Origin: Amoebidium appalachense
Taxonomy: Eukaryota > Ichthyosporea
DNA: 64,000 nt
Assembly: GCA_963693365.1 (NCBI GenBank)
Contig: CAVNZM010000014.1
Coordinates: 2,170,001 to 2,234,000 of the forward strand
Reading direction: 5' to 3'
This document shows, piece by piece, positions 1-30,479 of this stretch. The notes under the pieces are model-generated. The model was not told where the DNA came from, did not search any database, and was given only the letters and a program-made list of their open reading frames with translations. How positions within the stretch are numbered: position 1 is the first letter of the stretch; every line of letters begins with the position of its first letter. The position numbers were made by a program, and so were the translations under genes.

Positions 1-151
1 TGTGGTGATACGGTGGATGGTGCTGGTAGTGGTGTGTGGGCAGGTGGGCGTGTATGCGAGCATTTTGGGGGGGATGGAGGGGGGGTCCATATGTTTCTTA
101 TATTTTCAACCTTTATTTATTTTTATTCTTTTTCCCCTCCCTTCCCTTCAG

Positions 152-4905
<4,754 letters not shown>

Positions 4906-4938
4906 CTGGTATAGCTGGTGGTGGGGGTGTGCGGGCGA

Positions 4939-4944
4939 AATAAA
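4939..4944 (+). terminator. candidate poly(A) signal of YIF1
   Basis: An AATAAA hexamer sits 34 nt after the YIF1 stop codon, the only canonical signal close to it. Further AATAAA-like hexamers occur near 5590-5640, so a longer 3' UTR is possible. Confidence 0.45.
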
Positions 4945-6413
4945 CACACGTACATGTGTAGCACTAGTGTCGCACAGGCATTATGATACATGACACACAA
5001 CGCAGACACACAAATACACAAACACATACACACACGGATACACGTACACAAATGCATACACACACCTGCGTGGGCACGCGTTGACGCATGCACGCACATG
5101 CACAAACCATGCAACGCCACACACGTGCTCCAACACATTTATGTACAGATGTGTGCGCACATATATCTATGCTTCAGAGACTCTACACACCCATTCACAC
5201 GAGCATCACACATACTGTTAGTCTTGTTCCCTCTGCACATGTATTCTATGTCCGGGCCCGGTTTTCCCGCATGACTCCTTTTCTACGAAGCAATGCACTC
5301 GTATTTGGCGGCACGCACACCTCAACCACACCTAAACACACACCCGTATACACATAGCTGCCGCTGTAATACGGGATTTATGATGTTTCTGTTCAAGTTA
5401 TCAGTACTCTGAAGTATGCACATGAGATCATATTTCATGAACATGCATTCAAAACCTATTATTCACTTTCGGATTGACTTATACATGTTTAAAAGTGTTT
5501 TTCAAGTAATATGTTAGGGCACCATCGGGGTAAGCATGTTGTATGAATCGAATGTTCTGGGTGTTTCGGTGGGTGGTTTTACCCACAAAGAAATAAAGGA
5601 AGTCATGTGCACGGATCCTGGGAGTCCTTGAAAATAAAGAAGAAAATAAAAGAGAAATATTGGCAAAGTTGTGCTCGTGAGTATTGTTAAAACCTGCTAT
5701 CCCAACTGTCGGATTTCACGTCAATAATTCAGTATTTTTAACCCGTCCATGTTCATGGATGAGAAATGTAAGTCGTGTGCAAAACCAGCTAGAGTAAGAC
5801 TCTGAGGGCATGTTCATGTGCAGCAGTAGCTATGGCGTGTAACAGACACAGCGTGTGCAAGACAGTCGGTGTGCATGCATGTGCGCGTGTTCTTTGTAGA
5901 TCTCACTAGCTGTCAGACATGCGCGATTTATCAGTGGCACTGTACATGTACATGCATGCACGTGTGACACAAATTAAAAGTGCATGACTGTCACAGTGTG
6001 TGCAGTGTTTGGGGGCTGAGATAGCGTGCACGCGTGTGATTTTGAGGGTGTACATGTCTGGATCGATCAGGGGAGTGGGGCTCTATATTTGGCGAGTCGG
6101 CAGGCAGGGCAGGCCGGGTGCACCGGGGGAAAGACTGTGGGCATGTGTCCTGCGTAAGTACCTGTGCGGTGTCAGCCACTGTGGGACAGTGTGCGCGCGG
6201 GCACGTCCCCCCTTCCCCGTAGAGGCCTCCCCCCTCCCCCCCCCACCCCGGCCACTCTTTCTCTCTATGTCTACCTCTGTGTGTGCACGTGTGACGTGTG
6301 TGTGTGTGGGTCCTTACGCAAGGGGTGTGTGTGTGTGTGTGTGTGTGTGCGTGTGTGGCTGTGTTGAATTTGGTAGCCTCAGTCGGAGAAAGGGGTACTA
6401 GGGCCGGGGAGGA

Positions 6414-6439
<26 letters not shown>

Positions 6440-6446
<7 letters not shown>

Positions 6447-6665
6447 CGGAACACGGTACGAAGTACGCATACACGATGAGAAGCATGGTGCAGGGCACAT
6501 GCAAAGGCAAACATTCAAGTATTAAGCAACATCAGCCATGCGCACAGTATGCGTCATAAGCAGAGCCCATCCTCAGGGAGGGCCCAAGCCATCAATTGCG
6601 TCTGAGTTTCGACCCCTGGGGGCAGGGTCTTAAGCTTGCCCATTTAATTTGCCGCAGTTCGCAAT
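6440..6665 (-). repeat. poly(C)-tailed interspersed repeat, long subfamily, minus orientation
   Basis: After a G run the sequence reads, in reverse, as the 3' part of the long element at 39772-40168. It includes the terminal GTACTTCGTAC motif, the CTGAGGATGGGCTCTGCT block and the GTCGAAACTCAGACGCAATT segment. Identity then fades, so this is a truncated copy. Confidence 0.75.
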
Positions 6666-7975
6666 CATTTCGCGATCGGTACAGAAAATGTTGTTCTAAA
6701 CATACGTGGTGGCTGGTGTGTAGTCAGTACTAATTGTCTGCATTTGTGTGTGCATCATGTGTAAGAAGTGTAATTGTTATTGCGTGCATGTGGGCGTGCG
6801 TGTATGTTCGTGCGTGCGCGTGTGTGTGCTTGTGCGAGTGTGTGCGTATGTGTATGCGTGTGTGTGTGCACTGTAGATGCCGGTGCATTCGGTACTGTTT
6901 GTGAGTGTAAGCGTATGCCTGGGCAACCCGTGCACACATGTACTTGAGTACGTGTGCGCGGGCGCGGGCGTGCACGTGTGTGTGGGTAAATGTGTGTGTG
7001 CACGGTGTGTGCATGCATGCTCGTGGGTGTATGATGTTTACGTAATGGATGTACCCCTGCCCGTCTCAACCTGCAGAAATATAACATATGGGGTTTGGTG
7101 TACATGTAAGGAGCGACATAGCAATTTGCACATGGCTATATCTGCATCTGATTTGAAAAGAAAGGTTCCTGCCTTTTAGAGAAACGTTGAAACGGGAGCT
7201 AATGTACAGGCCGAGTCTAAATACATGGATTTCTATACAGCATTACACGTGCAAATAATGCGGAACATTGTAAGCACGGTTTACACGATCTAATACAACC
7301 ACATCAGGAGGCGCAAGCACACAGCGAATCGCTACATAGCAGCCATTATTATCATGGGAACAATTAAATATTCATAAATATATCTAGTTAGTTTTGATAG
7401 CTGAGCCCCCCAATGCCGCTAAGTGTACATGGTAAGTTTCTGATATCATTACCAGGACATAATGCTAACAACAATTCACTTCCTGCACCAATGCCTGTCA
7501 GTGACATGCCCAAGAGCTATTTCCTCCTCGTCATTTTTACAGCCACGCTGCTATGAACTGCAGAAAACTCATGAAAACTTATATTTTAAGAGTAAACGTT
7601 AATTTTTAAACTTCGGTAAGAAGCTGCATTACAATTACTCCTTGCACATAAACTCTAAGGGGGCTCAGTTGTTTCCTGACTAAAAAGGACACTCCATGCA
7701 CACTTTTAAGGTTCCTTACCCTAGCTAGCCCATATTCCCCCATGGGCCGTAAAAAAAAACAAAGGCAGGAAGCAAGAAAACAAGATTCCTCCCCTCTTCA
7801 CCCCCCCCCCCCCCCCCCCCCCCCCCCCCTTCCCCCTTGAACGCCGGCTATCCCAAACTTCATTTTACTCACTCCCAGAATTCAATTGAACAATATTCAC
7901 AGATGCGGCCTACCGGGATACACCTCCACATGTATAATCATTGCCGGTCCCCTCACCCATTACCCGGCTGCGATC

Positions 7976-8728
7976 TCAAAACGCAAACAAGCGGTTAAAG
8001 CTCCTTTTTTGTCTCAGAGCAGACCCAGGCATACTGTGGGACCTGTGCGTAGTTGCATCCGGCATGAACGGCAGCGATGAGCCCATCTTCCCACCTACAT
8101 TCACCGGCACGTCACCGATCACATCCTCCTCCACAATGGCGCTCGTGTCTGTGCGGCAACGTCTGCACGCCAACGTCGAGGATTCGCCCGACCTCTTACC
8201 AGGCGTGCGGCCGCTCAGTTTTCTTTCTAGTGTGGGACTGTGTTTTCCCTTACTGGCATGCGTATAATCCGAGCTGCTATGTGTGCGCCTGAGTTCCAGC
8301 GGCTCATCCATGGATAGTGTTGGTGAGGGGGGAACACTCGGAACTTCTAGATTTGCGTGCGTGATGGAGCGGGGGACGCTCTCTTGGCTACTCAATGTTG
8401 TGCTTGATGATGCCGTCGTGGTGCTTGAAATGCTACCAAAGGATAGAACGGATCCACCCCCGACCGATGCTCTTTTATCGAGCGAAAAATCACACAGACC
8501 TAGTTCCTTCTCCCTCGCCGCCAACTTCGACTGTTCCTCCAACAGAAAATGGATTCTTCGTTCCGTGGCCTGTGCCAGTTCTTTTCGTTTGCTTGGCGGT
8601 AGATCCGCGAGCAAAACTGCAAGACTAACGCGTTTCTTGTAGCTGACTTGCTTCGCTGCCTTTTGCTGTTGCTTGGTGAAAGCAAGCTCTCTGCTAGCGC
8701 TAGCTATCACAGACATTCTTGCCCACAT
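7976..8728 (-). CDS. hypothetical Ser-rich protein, single open frame of about 250 aa
   Basis: The minus-strand frame is free of simple repeats and ends at 7976. ATG is possible at 8728 (250 aa) or 8716 (246 aa; start MSVIASASRELAF). The first 80 residues are basic and helix-prone (KKRVSLAVLLADLPPSKRKE, then a Glu/Lys-rich stretch up to KELGLCDFSLDKR). The rest is low in structure and rich in Ser, Thr and Pro with several SP/RS sites, as in phosphorylated regulators. I do not recognise a family. The compositional contrast with its surroundings argues for a real gene. Whether it is single-exon or one exon of a longer gene is open, since an AG occurs just upstream of 8737. Confidence 0.5.
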   Translation of the reverse strand: MWARMSVIASASRELAFTKQQQKAAKQVSYKKRVSLAVLLADLPPSKRKELAQATERRIHFLLEEQSKLAAREKELGLCDFSLDKRASVGGGSVLSFGSISSTTTASSSTTLSSQESVPRSITHANLEVPSVPPSPTLSMDEPLELRRTHSSSDYTHASKGKHSPTLERKLSGRTPGKRSGESSTLACRRCRTDTSAIVEEDVIGDVPVNVGGKMGSSLPFMPDATTHRSHSMPGSALRQKRSFNRLFAF

Positions 8729-9909
8729 ACAAAACACCCCTGTTGAATGTTGTAGTTTTTGATGGGGCTGTGAAGAGATCCAGTGATTGTGTGCTGCGAA
8801 GTAATTGCTGTGGCGGAGTAGAGATCAAAGAAAGATCTAAGCTATATATTGAAAACTCTTTATTTGTGCTTTCTACCGATATATTTTCTAACTCTTTTAC
8901 CTGTTTAAGTTTTAGTGGTGGTCACTCATGCCTCTTCCCCATGCTAGTAGTGCCGTGCAAGGCTCACAAGGTGGTCAATCCTTGCCGTGCTCAACTCGGA
9001 ATAACTCCGATCCGATCCTAGCTAATTCTTGCACCCAAGAAAGGCTTTCTTGCAGGAAATAGAGAGACTAATCAATGGACTCTGGCACAACGTCATAGAA
9101 CTTTTCTGCAAGAAAACACGTGTTTTCGAAGGTCGCTCCTTCTTTTTTTCATGACGTTCACGGTGTGCGCAAAGTCACGTCGGCGTCACCAAGAGGATTT
9201 TATCCTCGGTAATCTGCTGAGTTTTGATTGGTGAATAAAACAGAAAACCAATTAAAAGAGACGGTGGCTCAATGAATCTTGATCGTTGAAAAACCATCTT
9301 CACAAGAGAAGCAGACACTGGGAGATGGCTTCTACTTTCATGTTTAAACTTAGCTTTCAAATTTTTCTTATGGAGAAAAAGTACTTTTTGTTAACGTTGC
9401 CATGGGGTGAAAATGTGCACTTTTGTTTGTGATCATACCGCATGTTCAGGTCTCTGCGATATCCGGTCGTGACTGGGGCGGATCTAATCTATTTCGCGCC
9501 AAAACACTCTATTCACCAATCAAAACAAATTTCTTTCAAGGAGGAGAAAGCGGTTACGGACTCCGGACTCCGGAGGCTAGCCTGCCCCAAGCTTCCCCAA
9601 AACCTTTTCGAAAAGGAGAGCGAGTAAGGGGATTTGTGGGTCTAAAGTACATAGTATAGTGATAAATGAGTAGGGAAACGGTGCTAGTATGAGCACATGT
9701 CCACAATATCACATTCAGAGATAGTTTGTGTTGCATACATAGACTGACGTTTGTCTGTAATAATCCAAGTCCCTTAGTTTAGTTCTTGAACCAATGCTTT
9801 GTCGTTGATTCTTCGTCGTTTTCAGCCGACGCAGGGGTCCCAAACTGTGTCATAGCTTGTTTTAACTACACAACTCTTAATTCCCCGGCGCCTCTGAGCT
9901 ACCTACATC
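8729..9909. promoter_or_regulatory. divergent intergenic region shared by the Ser-rich ORF (-) and HOP2 (+)
   Basis: About 1.2 kb of unique sequence separates two divergent starts. It contains a perfect 17-nt inverted repeat, GTTTTGATTGGTGAATA at 9221-9237 and TATTCACCAATCAAAAC at 9510-9526. Each arm carries a CCAAT box in opposite orientation. It could be a bidirectional promoter element or the ends of a small transposon; no TATA box is obvious. Confidence 0.4.
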
Positions 9910-17947
<8,038 letters not shown>

Positions 17948-18011
17948 ATATAGATGCATGACCTAAAAATAGATGGTGTTATTGAAAGGGGGTTTGAATT
18001 AATATCTTAAA

Positions 18012-18017
18012 AATAAA
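18012..18017 (+). terminator. candidate poly(A) signal of HOP2
   Basis: An AATAAA hexamer occurs about 65 nt after the TAA stop of HOP2, in an A-rich context. Confidence 0.5.
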
Positions 18018-18146
18018 ATGATGTGATAACCTTGATGTATGCACGTGCTTGAATGGGTAGGCTGGGATGTGTAGGTGGGTGCCACTGGATGGGTTTCTTT
18101 CTGTTTTATTTCATTTATTTCTTTGAGTTTTATTTATATATTTCTT

Positions 18147-18189
<43 letters not shown>

Positions 18190-19162
18190 GGGGGGGGGGG
18201 GGGGGGGAGGGGGGGGGGAGACTCCGGGAGATATATCAACGGTTCTTGTTCATAACCACGGGGTAACTCTACATACGGTTATTAACAAATCAGAGGAAAG
18301 CAAGTCTGTGTTTTACAAACACATACTAGCCACATATTGAATAACCACGTACATACGTGATTCTCATGGTGTGGAGGCTTATCTATGCTAATTGGACTCA
18401 TTCGTGCGCTGTAAGAGATTATTACTATATTTTAACTGTGGCTCAGAATCATAGTATGAACTGACATTGCGGTCTTCTGCAACATAAAATCGGCACCAAG
18501 AATATTTTTGTCGTATTATATATCCACAGCTCAATATGCACAGTCACATGCATATCTGAGAGCCGTTTAGTGAATGGCTTTATGGTGTTTTGTACACGGT
18601 ATGATTGCATGTCCTGACACCCCCGCAAATGCTCTGACCCGCACATATCCACACACACACACACATCACGTGCACACACGCACTAGTATACATGTACATG
18701 CACGCACCCACGGAGAAACATAGGCACACACACAGGTATATGTACACGCACGTGCACGTGCATCATGCGCAGGCACCGTGACAAGCACTGACACACGCAC
18801 ACCGCTCACACGCCCACACGTGTACACACATAGAGAGAGAGGCAAAGTAATCATTCTTGATCGTGTGCATACAGCAACATACACACACGTGTGTGTAATG
18901 TGCAAAGACTTTCCGGGCTATGGAAAGGGGTATTTGTGATGTCTCGGCAAGTGCAACTCACTTTGCAAAAGAAACAAAAATGGAAGATTGAGAAAAAGGG
19001 GGTGTACCTGGTCGCCGGATCGAGGGGGTAACGTTTCCCTCGCGCAAGTACGTGTGGGTGAATGTGATTGTGTGTGGGGGCATTGTGGTGGTGGTGGTGA
19101 TGAGTGTGTGTGTGTGGTTGGGTGGGTGGTGTGGGGAAGGAGGGGGGGGGGGGGGGGGGGGG

Positions 19163-19260
19163 TAAATTTGAGTGCGGAACACGGTACGAGGTACGCATAC
19201 ACGATGAGAAGCATGGTGCAGGACACATGCAAAGGCAAACATTCAGTATGCAACATTAAT
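19163..19260 (-). repeat. poly(C)-tailed interspersed repeat, 3' fragment in minus orientation
   Basis: After a G run, the reverse strand reads the terminal GTACCTCGTACCGTG motif and the ATGCTTCTCATCGTG and TTTGCCTTTGCATGTG segments of the long copies. It stops after about 95 nt. Confidence 0.75.
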
Positions 19261-19262
19261 AT

Positions 19263-19304
<42 letters not shown>

Positions 19305-20091
19305 AGGGCAAAATTATGATATCATGACCATGGTAGGTTTTTTATCGTTGCGCGTGAGGCTTTCGTTAGAAAGCGCCACACAGGGTTCTCGGCCAGGTGT
19401 GTGTGACATGTGTGTGTGTGTGTGACAGCGTGCATGAAGTAAAATGAGAAAACATTCAAAAACTGGCTGATTATCCGGTTTTTAACTTATACGTATACTG
19501 TCGGCTGCGCGGACATATGTACCATGTAACACATACAGTAGTAGCCACCACTGCATACAGATCTTCGAACAGATCAATTATTCTCTCACGCTCACAGCAG
19601 CTTAAAGATCTCAAAATGCACGACCGTTAGGTCTCTAGATTCAATTAAGCAAAAGGAACCCCATTTACACATGGCTACTCCCCCCCCCCCCCCTCCTCCT
19701 CCTCCCCCCCCCCCCAAACACACACCACACCCACCCACTTTGCGCCCCGGCCAAAAAAAAAAAAAAGAAAAAGAAAAAAAAGACACACCACTACGTACAT
19801 CCCACAAGTGTACACAAGGGCATACACCACAAACACACACACGCCGTTGAATGGGCACACGAGCACATGCGCCGAAATCCAAAAACGCAATCAATACGTG
19901 CAGCCGCCACACCGAGTCTCAGACAGATAACAGGAGACATCGGTCAGGGGAATGACAAGAAGTACAAAAGACCCCCCCCCCCCCCCCCCCACCTTTTTGA
20001 CCGAAAAAAACAACCAAACAATTATCCAAGAAACACGCAAAAGAAACAGAGAAACATAAACCATTACTAATGATGTCAATCCTTACCCCCT

Positions 20092-26390
<6,299 letters not shown>

Positions 26391-26725
26391 TTTCACTTAT
26401 ATCTTCGCTGTGACGATAGAATACAGTCTATAGGCAACATAAACTGAAAACAGTTTCGGTCAAGAGAAACAACAAACGAAAGGGACTGGTTTTGCCAAGA
26501 TTCGAACCAAGGCAGATACAAGTTTGATACCCAGTTAGCCCCTACTTGTCTATATCTTCGGTACGCCCCCGATACAATGAGCTCTTGAAAATCTCCGTTT
26601 TAATAATTATAATAGTTCAAGCAACGTTTGGGGTTTCCAGCCTCACAAACACAAACACGAACATGCACGTGGGTGAGCCCGCGCAAGCGCCAGAGAGAAA
26701 TACCTCAAATCGGCCCTAGCGATCG

Positions 26726-27119
26726 GTGATATCACGGCCTCGTGATATCACCGTGATAACACTGGCTATCACCAGGATTTGGCCGGTACGGCACAGTGAA
26801 AAACGGTGATATCACGGTGATATCTCGCCGTCACAAATTTCCCCTTTGTATACCGCCCGTGATATCACGTGGTATCACTGATATCACGACGTGATACATG
26901 GTGATATCGCCGTGATATTGCATTGTGATAACGTGATATCACTATGGTATCACTGTAGTTTTCTTTTGACTCGGTTTTATTGATCCGTTGATGAAGTTTC
27001 ACGGTGGTATCATGGTGGTATCACCTGAATTCACCGTAGTAAGCGTGTGATCATCCCATGACCACCGTGATAACTCCCGGCACAATACAGTATATCATAC
27101 CAACTTTTGGTGATATCAC
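26726..27119. promoter_or_regulatory. island of GTGATATCAC palindromes upstream of METTL1
   Basis: Six perfect copies of the 10-nt palindrome GTGATATCAC occur at 26726, 26742, 26806, 26859, 26933 and 27110. Many one-mismatch versions (GGTATCAC, GTGATAAC, GTGATATCG) lie between them. The island is 340-730 nt upstream of the METTL1 ATG. It could be a protein-binding array, a centre of a repeat family, or both. Confidence 0.6.
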
Positions 27120-27206
27120 CGGCAGACCGGTATTATCACCACCACTGGTACCGCCGCGTGTGTGCCACGGCGTGTTGACACGGGTGTCACGTTGCGTGTG
27201 CGTGTG

Positions 27207-27254
<48 letters not shown>

Positions 27255-27281
27255 TGTGTTTGCGTGTGTGTGTGTGTATAT

Positions 27282-27329
<48 letters not shown>

Positions 27330-27663
27330 ATGCATGTGTGTGTTTTTTTTTGTTTTTTTTTTTATTTTTTATTTTATCACGTTTTGTTCCCGGAGGCCTT
27401 TTCAGGCCCTCTAGGGAAACTACCGTCTACCACACAGCACCGACAGTACACTAGTTAAGGTGCTATCTATGAGTTCAGCTAAGCTAAACCATCCTTCACA
27501 ACCTAACTATAAGTACACACTTTGCCCAGGGCTACTACCCCAGCCACGCCGGCAGGAGGCTCCAGTCCTCCCCTCCATTCAAAAACCTAGCAATAAACGT
27601 TAACCGAGGGCTCTCATTGGTCGATCTACAGTATTGGGAAGTCCTAGGTGTTGTGTATAATAT

Positions 27664-28640
27664 TTACGGTGGGTATGGGTGGATGATGGGGTGTGGTGGT
27701 GGTGGTGGTGGGGGGTTGCTGCCTAACATTATGTGTTGGTGTACGTATGTTGTGGCGATGTTTTTGTGGACTAAAAGGTGGGTTTTACAGGGCACACCGG
27801 GTCTGTGGGTGTTCCGGCATTCAGAACAGGCCGGCCGGGTGTGTGTGGGGGGTGTATTTGTTGGTTTTTTGGGTTTTTGGAGAGCCATACTTTTCTTTCT
27901 ACGGGTGGTGGGTATATGGTGGTGTTTTTGCATTTTAGGGTGGGTGGGGGGGAGTGTTGTGTTCCGTGGGTGCCAAATTTTTGCAAAGAAAAAGGATTGC
28001 AACTCTACTGTGATTTTTCCTAAGATGGCCCGGGTGGTGGTCTTGGTGGTGCCGGTGGCTGCAAGTAGTGGGCCCACCGATCGTGGGCAGAATCCCCGTT
28101 CGACCCACTTGGTGTCTTCGGGGTCAGGTGGGTCACCGTTGCCTCCTATCCAGTTTATCCATGCACATTGGTCTACCACCGTGGCTGCCGTATGGTGGTG
28201 CTGTGCCGTGGGGGTGTTTGGATGACGATCGTGCAGGACGTTGTGGATGCAGGCTGTGATGGCGGTGGTCAGGGTGGGGACTTCCCCGGCATGGGCCGGG
28301 CAGGCCCAGAGGTGGGTGGTGGTCTCAGGGTGCTGGCTGCACCGGGGGCATGTGGGCTGTGTAACGACGGTGGGGTGATCTCGGTGTAGCCGTGCCATGG
28401 TAGGCAGGGTGCCCATGGCCAGGGACAGGCTACGAGTGTTTCCTCTGACTGCCCCGATGGTTGCCTGTGTGGGCCCCTTGTTGAGCTTGAGGGGGTTCCG
28501 TTCGGCTGGGAGCAGTCTGGGGTCGGCTAGTATGGACATAGCCTTGGTCTTGCCGGCCATGTCGGTGAGGAAGTCCTTGTTCAACCGGTTCAGTGTACCG
28601 GGAATGTTGCCGGGGATACGGTGGCCTTGTAGTCGTAGGA
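27664..28640 (-). pseudogene. C-terminal zinc-knuckle frame of the LINE-like element
   Basis: After KYFLRLQGHR the frame reads LNKGPTQATIGAVRGNTRS and the knuckle CPRCSQHPETTTHLWACP, a pattern usual at the C-terminus of RNase H-bearing non-LTR ORF2 proteins. A second Cys/His cluster (CSECRNTHRPGVPC) lies near the end. It is a separate frame from the RNase H ORF because of the homopolymer at 28650-28690. Confidence 0.7.
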
Positions 28641-28689
28641 AGTATTTCCCCCCCCCCCCCCCGGGGCCGGAGGTAGGGGGGGGGGGAGG

Positions 28690-29822
28690 GGGAGGACTCT
28701 TCCTGCATTGGCTGCCTTGTCTGCCTCGTTATTCCGTTGACCGTACCGTTTGGTGTTGGATTGGTGCCCCTTCACCCACGATACCTGTACAGAGCCTGGT
28801 TGCCGGAGAGAGAGTTGGTCTCGTACGTGAGCCCATTCCACTATGTGGGGGAACTTTAGCTTGCGTCGAGGGGGTGTGGTGGGGTCTATATTTGCCGTCC
28901 ATCGGTCGACTACTCCGAGGTTATCGAGCTTGATGTGGATGGGGGTGGTGGTGGGGGTGAGCAGGAGGGCTAGTAGTACCCCTGTGAGTTCGGCTTGGGT
29001 GGATGATAGGGCCGTATGGAGCCTGGTCTTGGCCGTCACTGGAGGTGCTTTCCGGTCCGGGGTGTCCAGTGCCGCCCCGGCTCCGGCCTGGGCTATCCTC
29101 CTGCCCGGGTGGATGAGGCTGCCGTCCGTATAAACGGTGATCGGTTGGTCTGGGGGGATCAGGGTGATTTGCTGCTGCCACTCGTCATAGGTGGCCTGGG
29201 GCACCAAGTCGGTGTAGGTGAGCCTACGGGGAGTGGGTGGGCTCGGCAGGTCAGCCGGGTGGGCCGTGCACTTGTGTCCTGGTGGTGACCCTACCGGTGG
29301 TGGCTGCTGGGGGGGGGGTGGGCCGGGGAGGTCCCCCGGTAAGGGTGTGGCTTCCTCGTTGGCTTGCAGGTGGAGCATCTGGGGTGATGCCTGTTGGTGG
29401 GGGGGAAGATGCCGCCGGAAATGGTGTATCTTCCTCCACTGCTCGGCCGGATCGGAGCCATCCTTCAGTGCGATGACTTGGTAGATGTCGATACTGTCGG
29501 TGTTGATGAAGTCCTTGTGGTACTTCGGGACTACCATGTGGGTGGTGATTCGGGTCTTGAAGGCCACGTAGGGGTCTGCCCGTATCACCTCCACAGCACG
29601 GGTCCACCCCACACACTGCTTGTTGTGGGTGTGATTATCGGCTGGGGGCTCAGGGGGCTCGTATTTGCTGTTGGTGCTGTCGGTGTTAGAGTCCTCTGAG
29701 TCGTCGGAGTCGTCGCTGGGCCCCGTCGACTCCGATTCTGGCTCCGTGTCTAACCCTTCCCCCTCTCCGTCTGCGTACCCGGGGTTTGGGAGAGGGTGGC
29801 CGGGGTGTAGGCTAGGTTCCAT
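28690..29822 (-). pseudogene. RNase H-domain frame of the LINE-like element
   Basis: The frame holds an acidic region (STGPSDDSDDSEDSNTDS) and then a recognisable RNase H domain with the four carboxylates in order: YTDGSL (Asp), SSTQAELTG (Glu), KLDNLGVVD (Asp) and RNNEADKAANAG (Asp), plus VSWVKGHQ before the last. Open reading continues into a G/C run at 28650-28690, where the real frame shifts to the zinc-knuckle part. RNase H removes the RNA strand of RNA-DNA hybrids during retrotransposition. Confidence 0.8.
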
Positions 29823-30330
29823 GGGGAGTGGCCGTATTTGCAGTCACCAGGGCAAAAGCGGAAATGAGCTGTTCCATGTGGGTCGTTCCACGTGGGTCGG
29901 TGCCATCTCAGCCCCTCCTCCTCTGTGTTGTCCCGTAGATGGGCTATTTTGACCCAAGCCTCCCCGTTGTGGGTGGTGTGGGCCACCACCTGGCTGAGTT
30001 CGTATTGCCCGTTCTTGACTATTTCCACCACGAATGCACCGACGGGGTGGTTTGGCACGAGGTCAATGGTGTGGTGGGTGTGTGGTCTGGGTGCTGGCCG
30101 TAGTTTGTCTGCGATGGGGATGGCCCCCTTGATGATGGACCTGTACCACTGTGTAGCTCCCGGGTGTAGTAGGTCTGGGGGGTGGGGCAGTTCGGGGAAC
30201 GCCCGGAACACCCCCGGCCGTACCATGGTGTCCTCCACCGTGTAGAGTTGACGGGGGTGTGTGTGGGGGCCGATGTGGGCCGCAAAGGTGTGGTCCGGGA
30301 AAACGGTGTTGATAGGGGTGCTGGGCATAT
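29750..30330 (-). pseudogene. upstream unidentified frame of the LINE-like element
   Basis: The non-repetitive part begins near MPSTPINTVFPDHTFAAH and runs to a stop at 29750, overlapping the RNase H frame by about 70 nt in another phase. It has a CPGDCKYGHSPWN stretch. No endonuclease or reverse transcriptase motif was recognised. It is bounded upstream by a GT array and G runs (30331-30470). Confidence 0.45.
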
Positions 30331-30339
30331 GTGTGTGTG

Positions 30340-30378
<39 letters not shown>

Positions 30379-30479
30379 AAATTTGTGTTTGATGTGTGTA
30401 GCGCTGTGTGTTTGGGGGGGGGGGAGGGGGGGGGGAGGGGGGCGGGAGGGGGGGGGGGGGAGGGGGGCATTGTCGCACA

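Larger units (their letters stand above)
4906..7975. other. intergenic region between YIF1 and the minus-strand Ser-rich ORF
   Basis: 4950-5350 is CA-rich. 5350-6000 and 7060-7790 are ordinary unique sequence in which I see no conserved coding frame. 6000-6420 and 6730-7030 are GT/CA-rich. A dispersed-repeat copy lies at 6440-6665 and a C run at 7800-7830. No RNA gene was recognised. Confidence 0.6.
17948..20091. other. intergenic region between convergent HOP2 and METTL1
   Basis: It contains the HOP2 3' UTR, a G-run block (18157-18222), ordinary AT-rich sequence with CA stretches (18250-19010), a repeat-family copy (19163-19260), G runs and the METTL1 3' flank. I see no conserved coding frame on either strand. 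Confidence 0.6.
27343..30330 (-). mobile_element. non-LTR (LINE-like) retrotransposon remnant with RNase H and zinc knuckle, A-rich 3' tail
   Basis: Reading the minus strand: an unidentified ORF (about 30330-29750), an acidic linker and RNase H domain (29822-28690), and a zinc-knuckle frame (about 28640-27664). A 3' UTR follows and ends in GGGAACAAAACGTGATAAAA and an A-rich tail (27376-27343). The 3' UTR and tail recur at 33165-33400 on the plus strand, so the unit is a true dispersed element. I find no reverse transcriptase motif. Frames change at G/C runs, which suggests decay by slippage. A GT array lies outside the tail. Confidence 0.75.

Noticed and set aside
26490-26560. tRNA-like stretch on the minus strand with GGTTCGAATC and GGGGCTAACTGGG resembling pol III B and A boxes
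   Set aside because: The T-arm stem does not pair and no matching acceptor stem exists at the expected distance. At most it is a tRNA-derived remnant.
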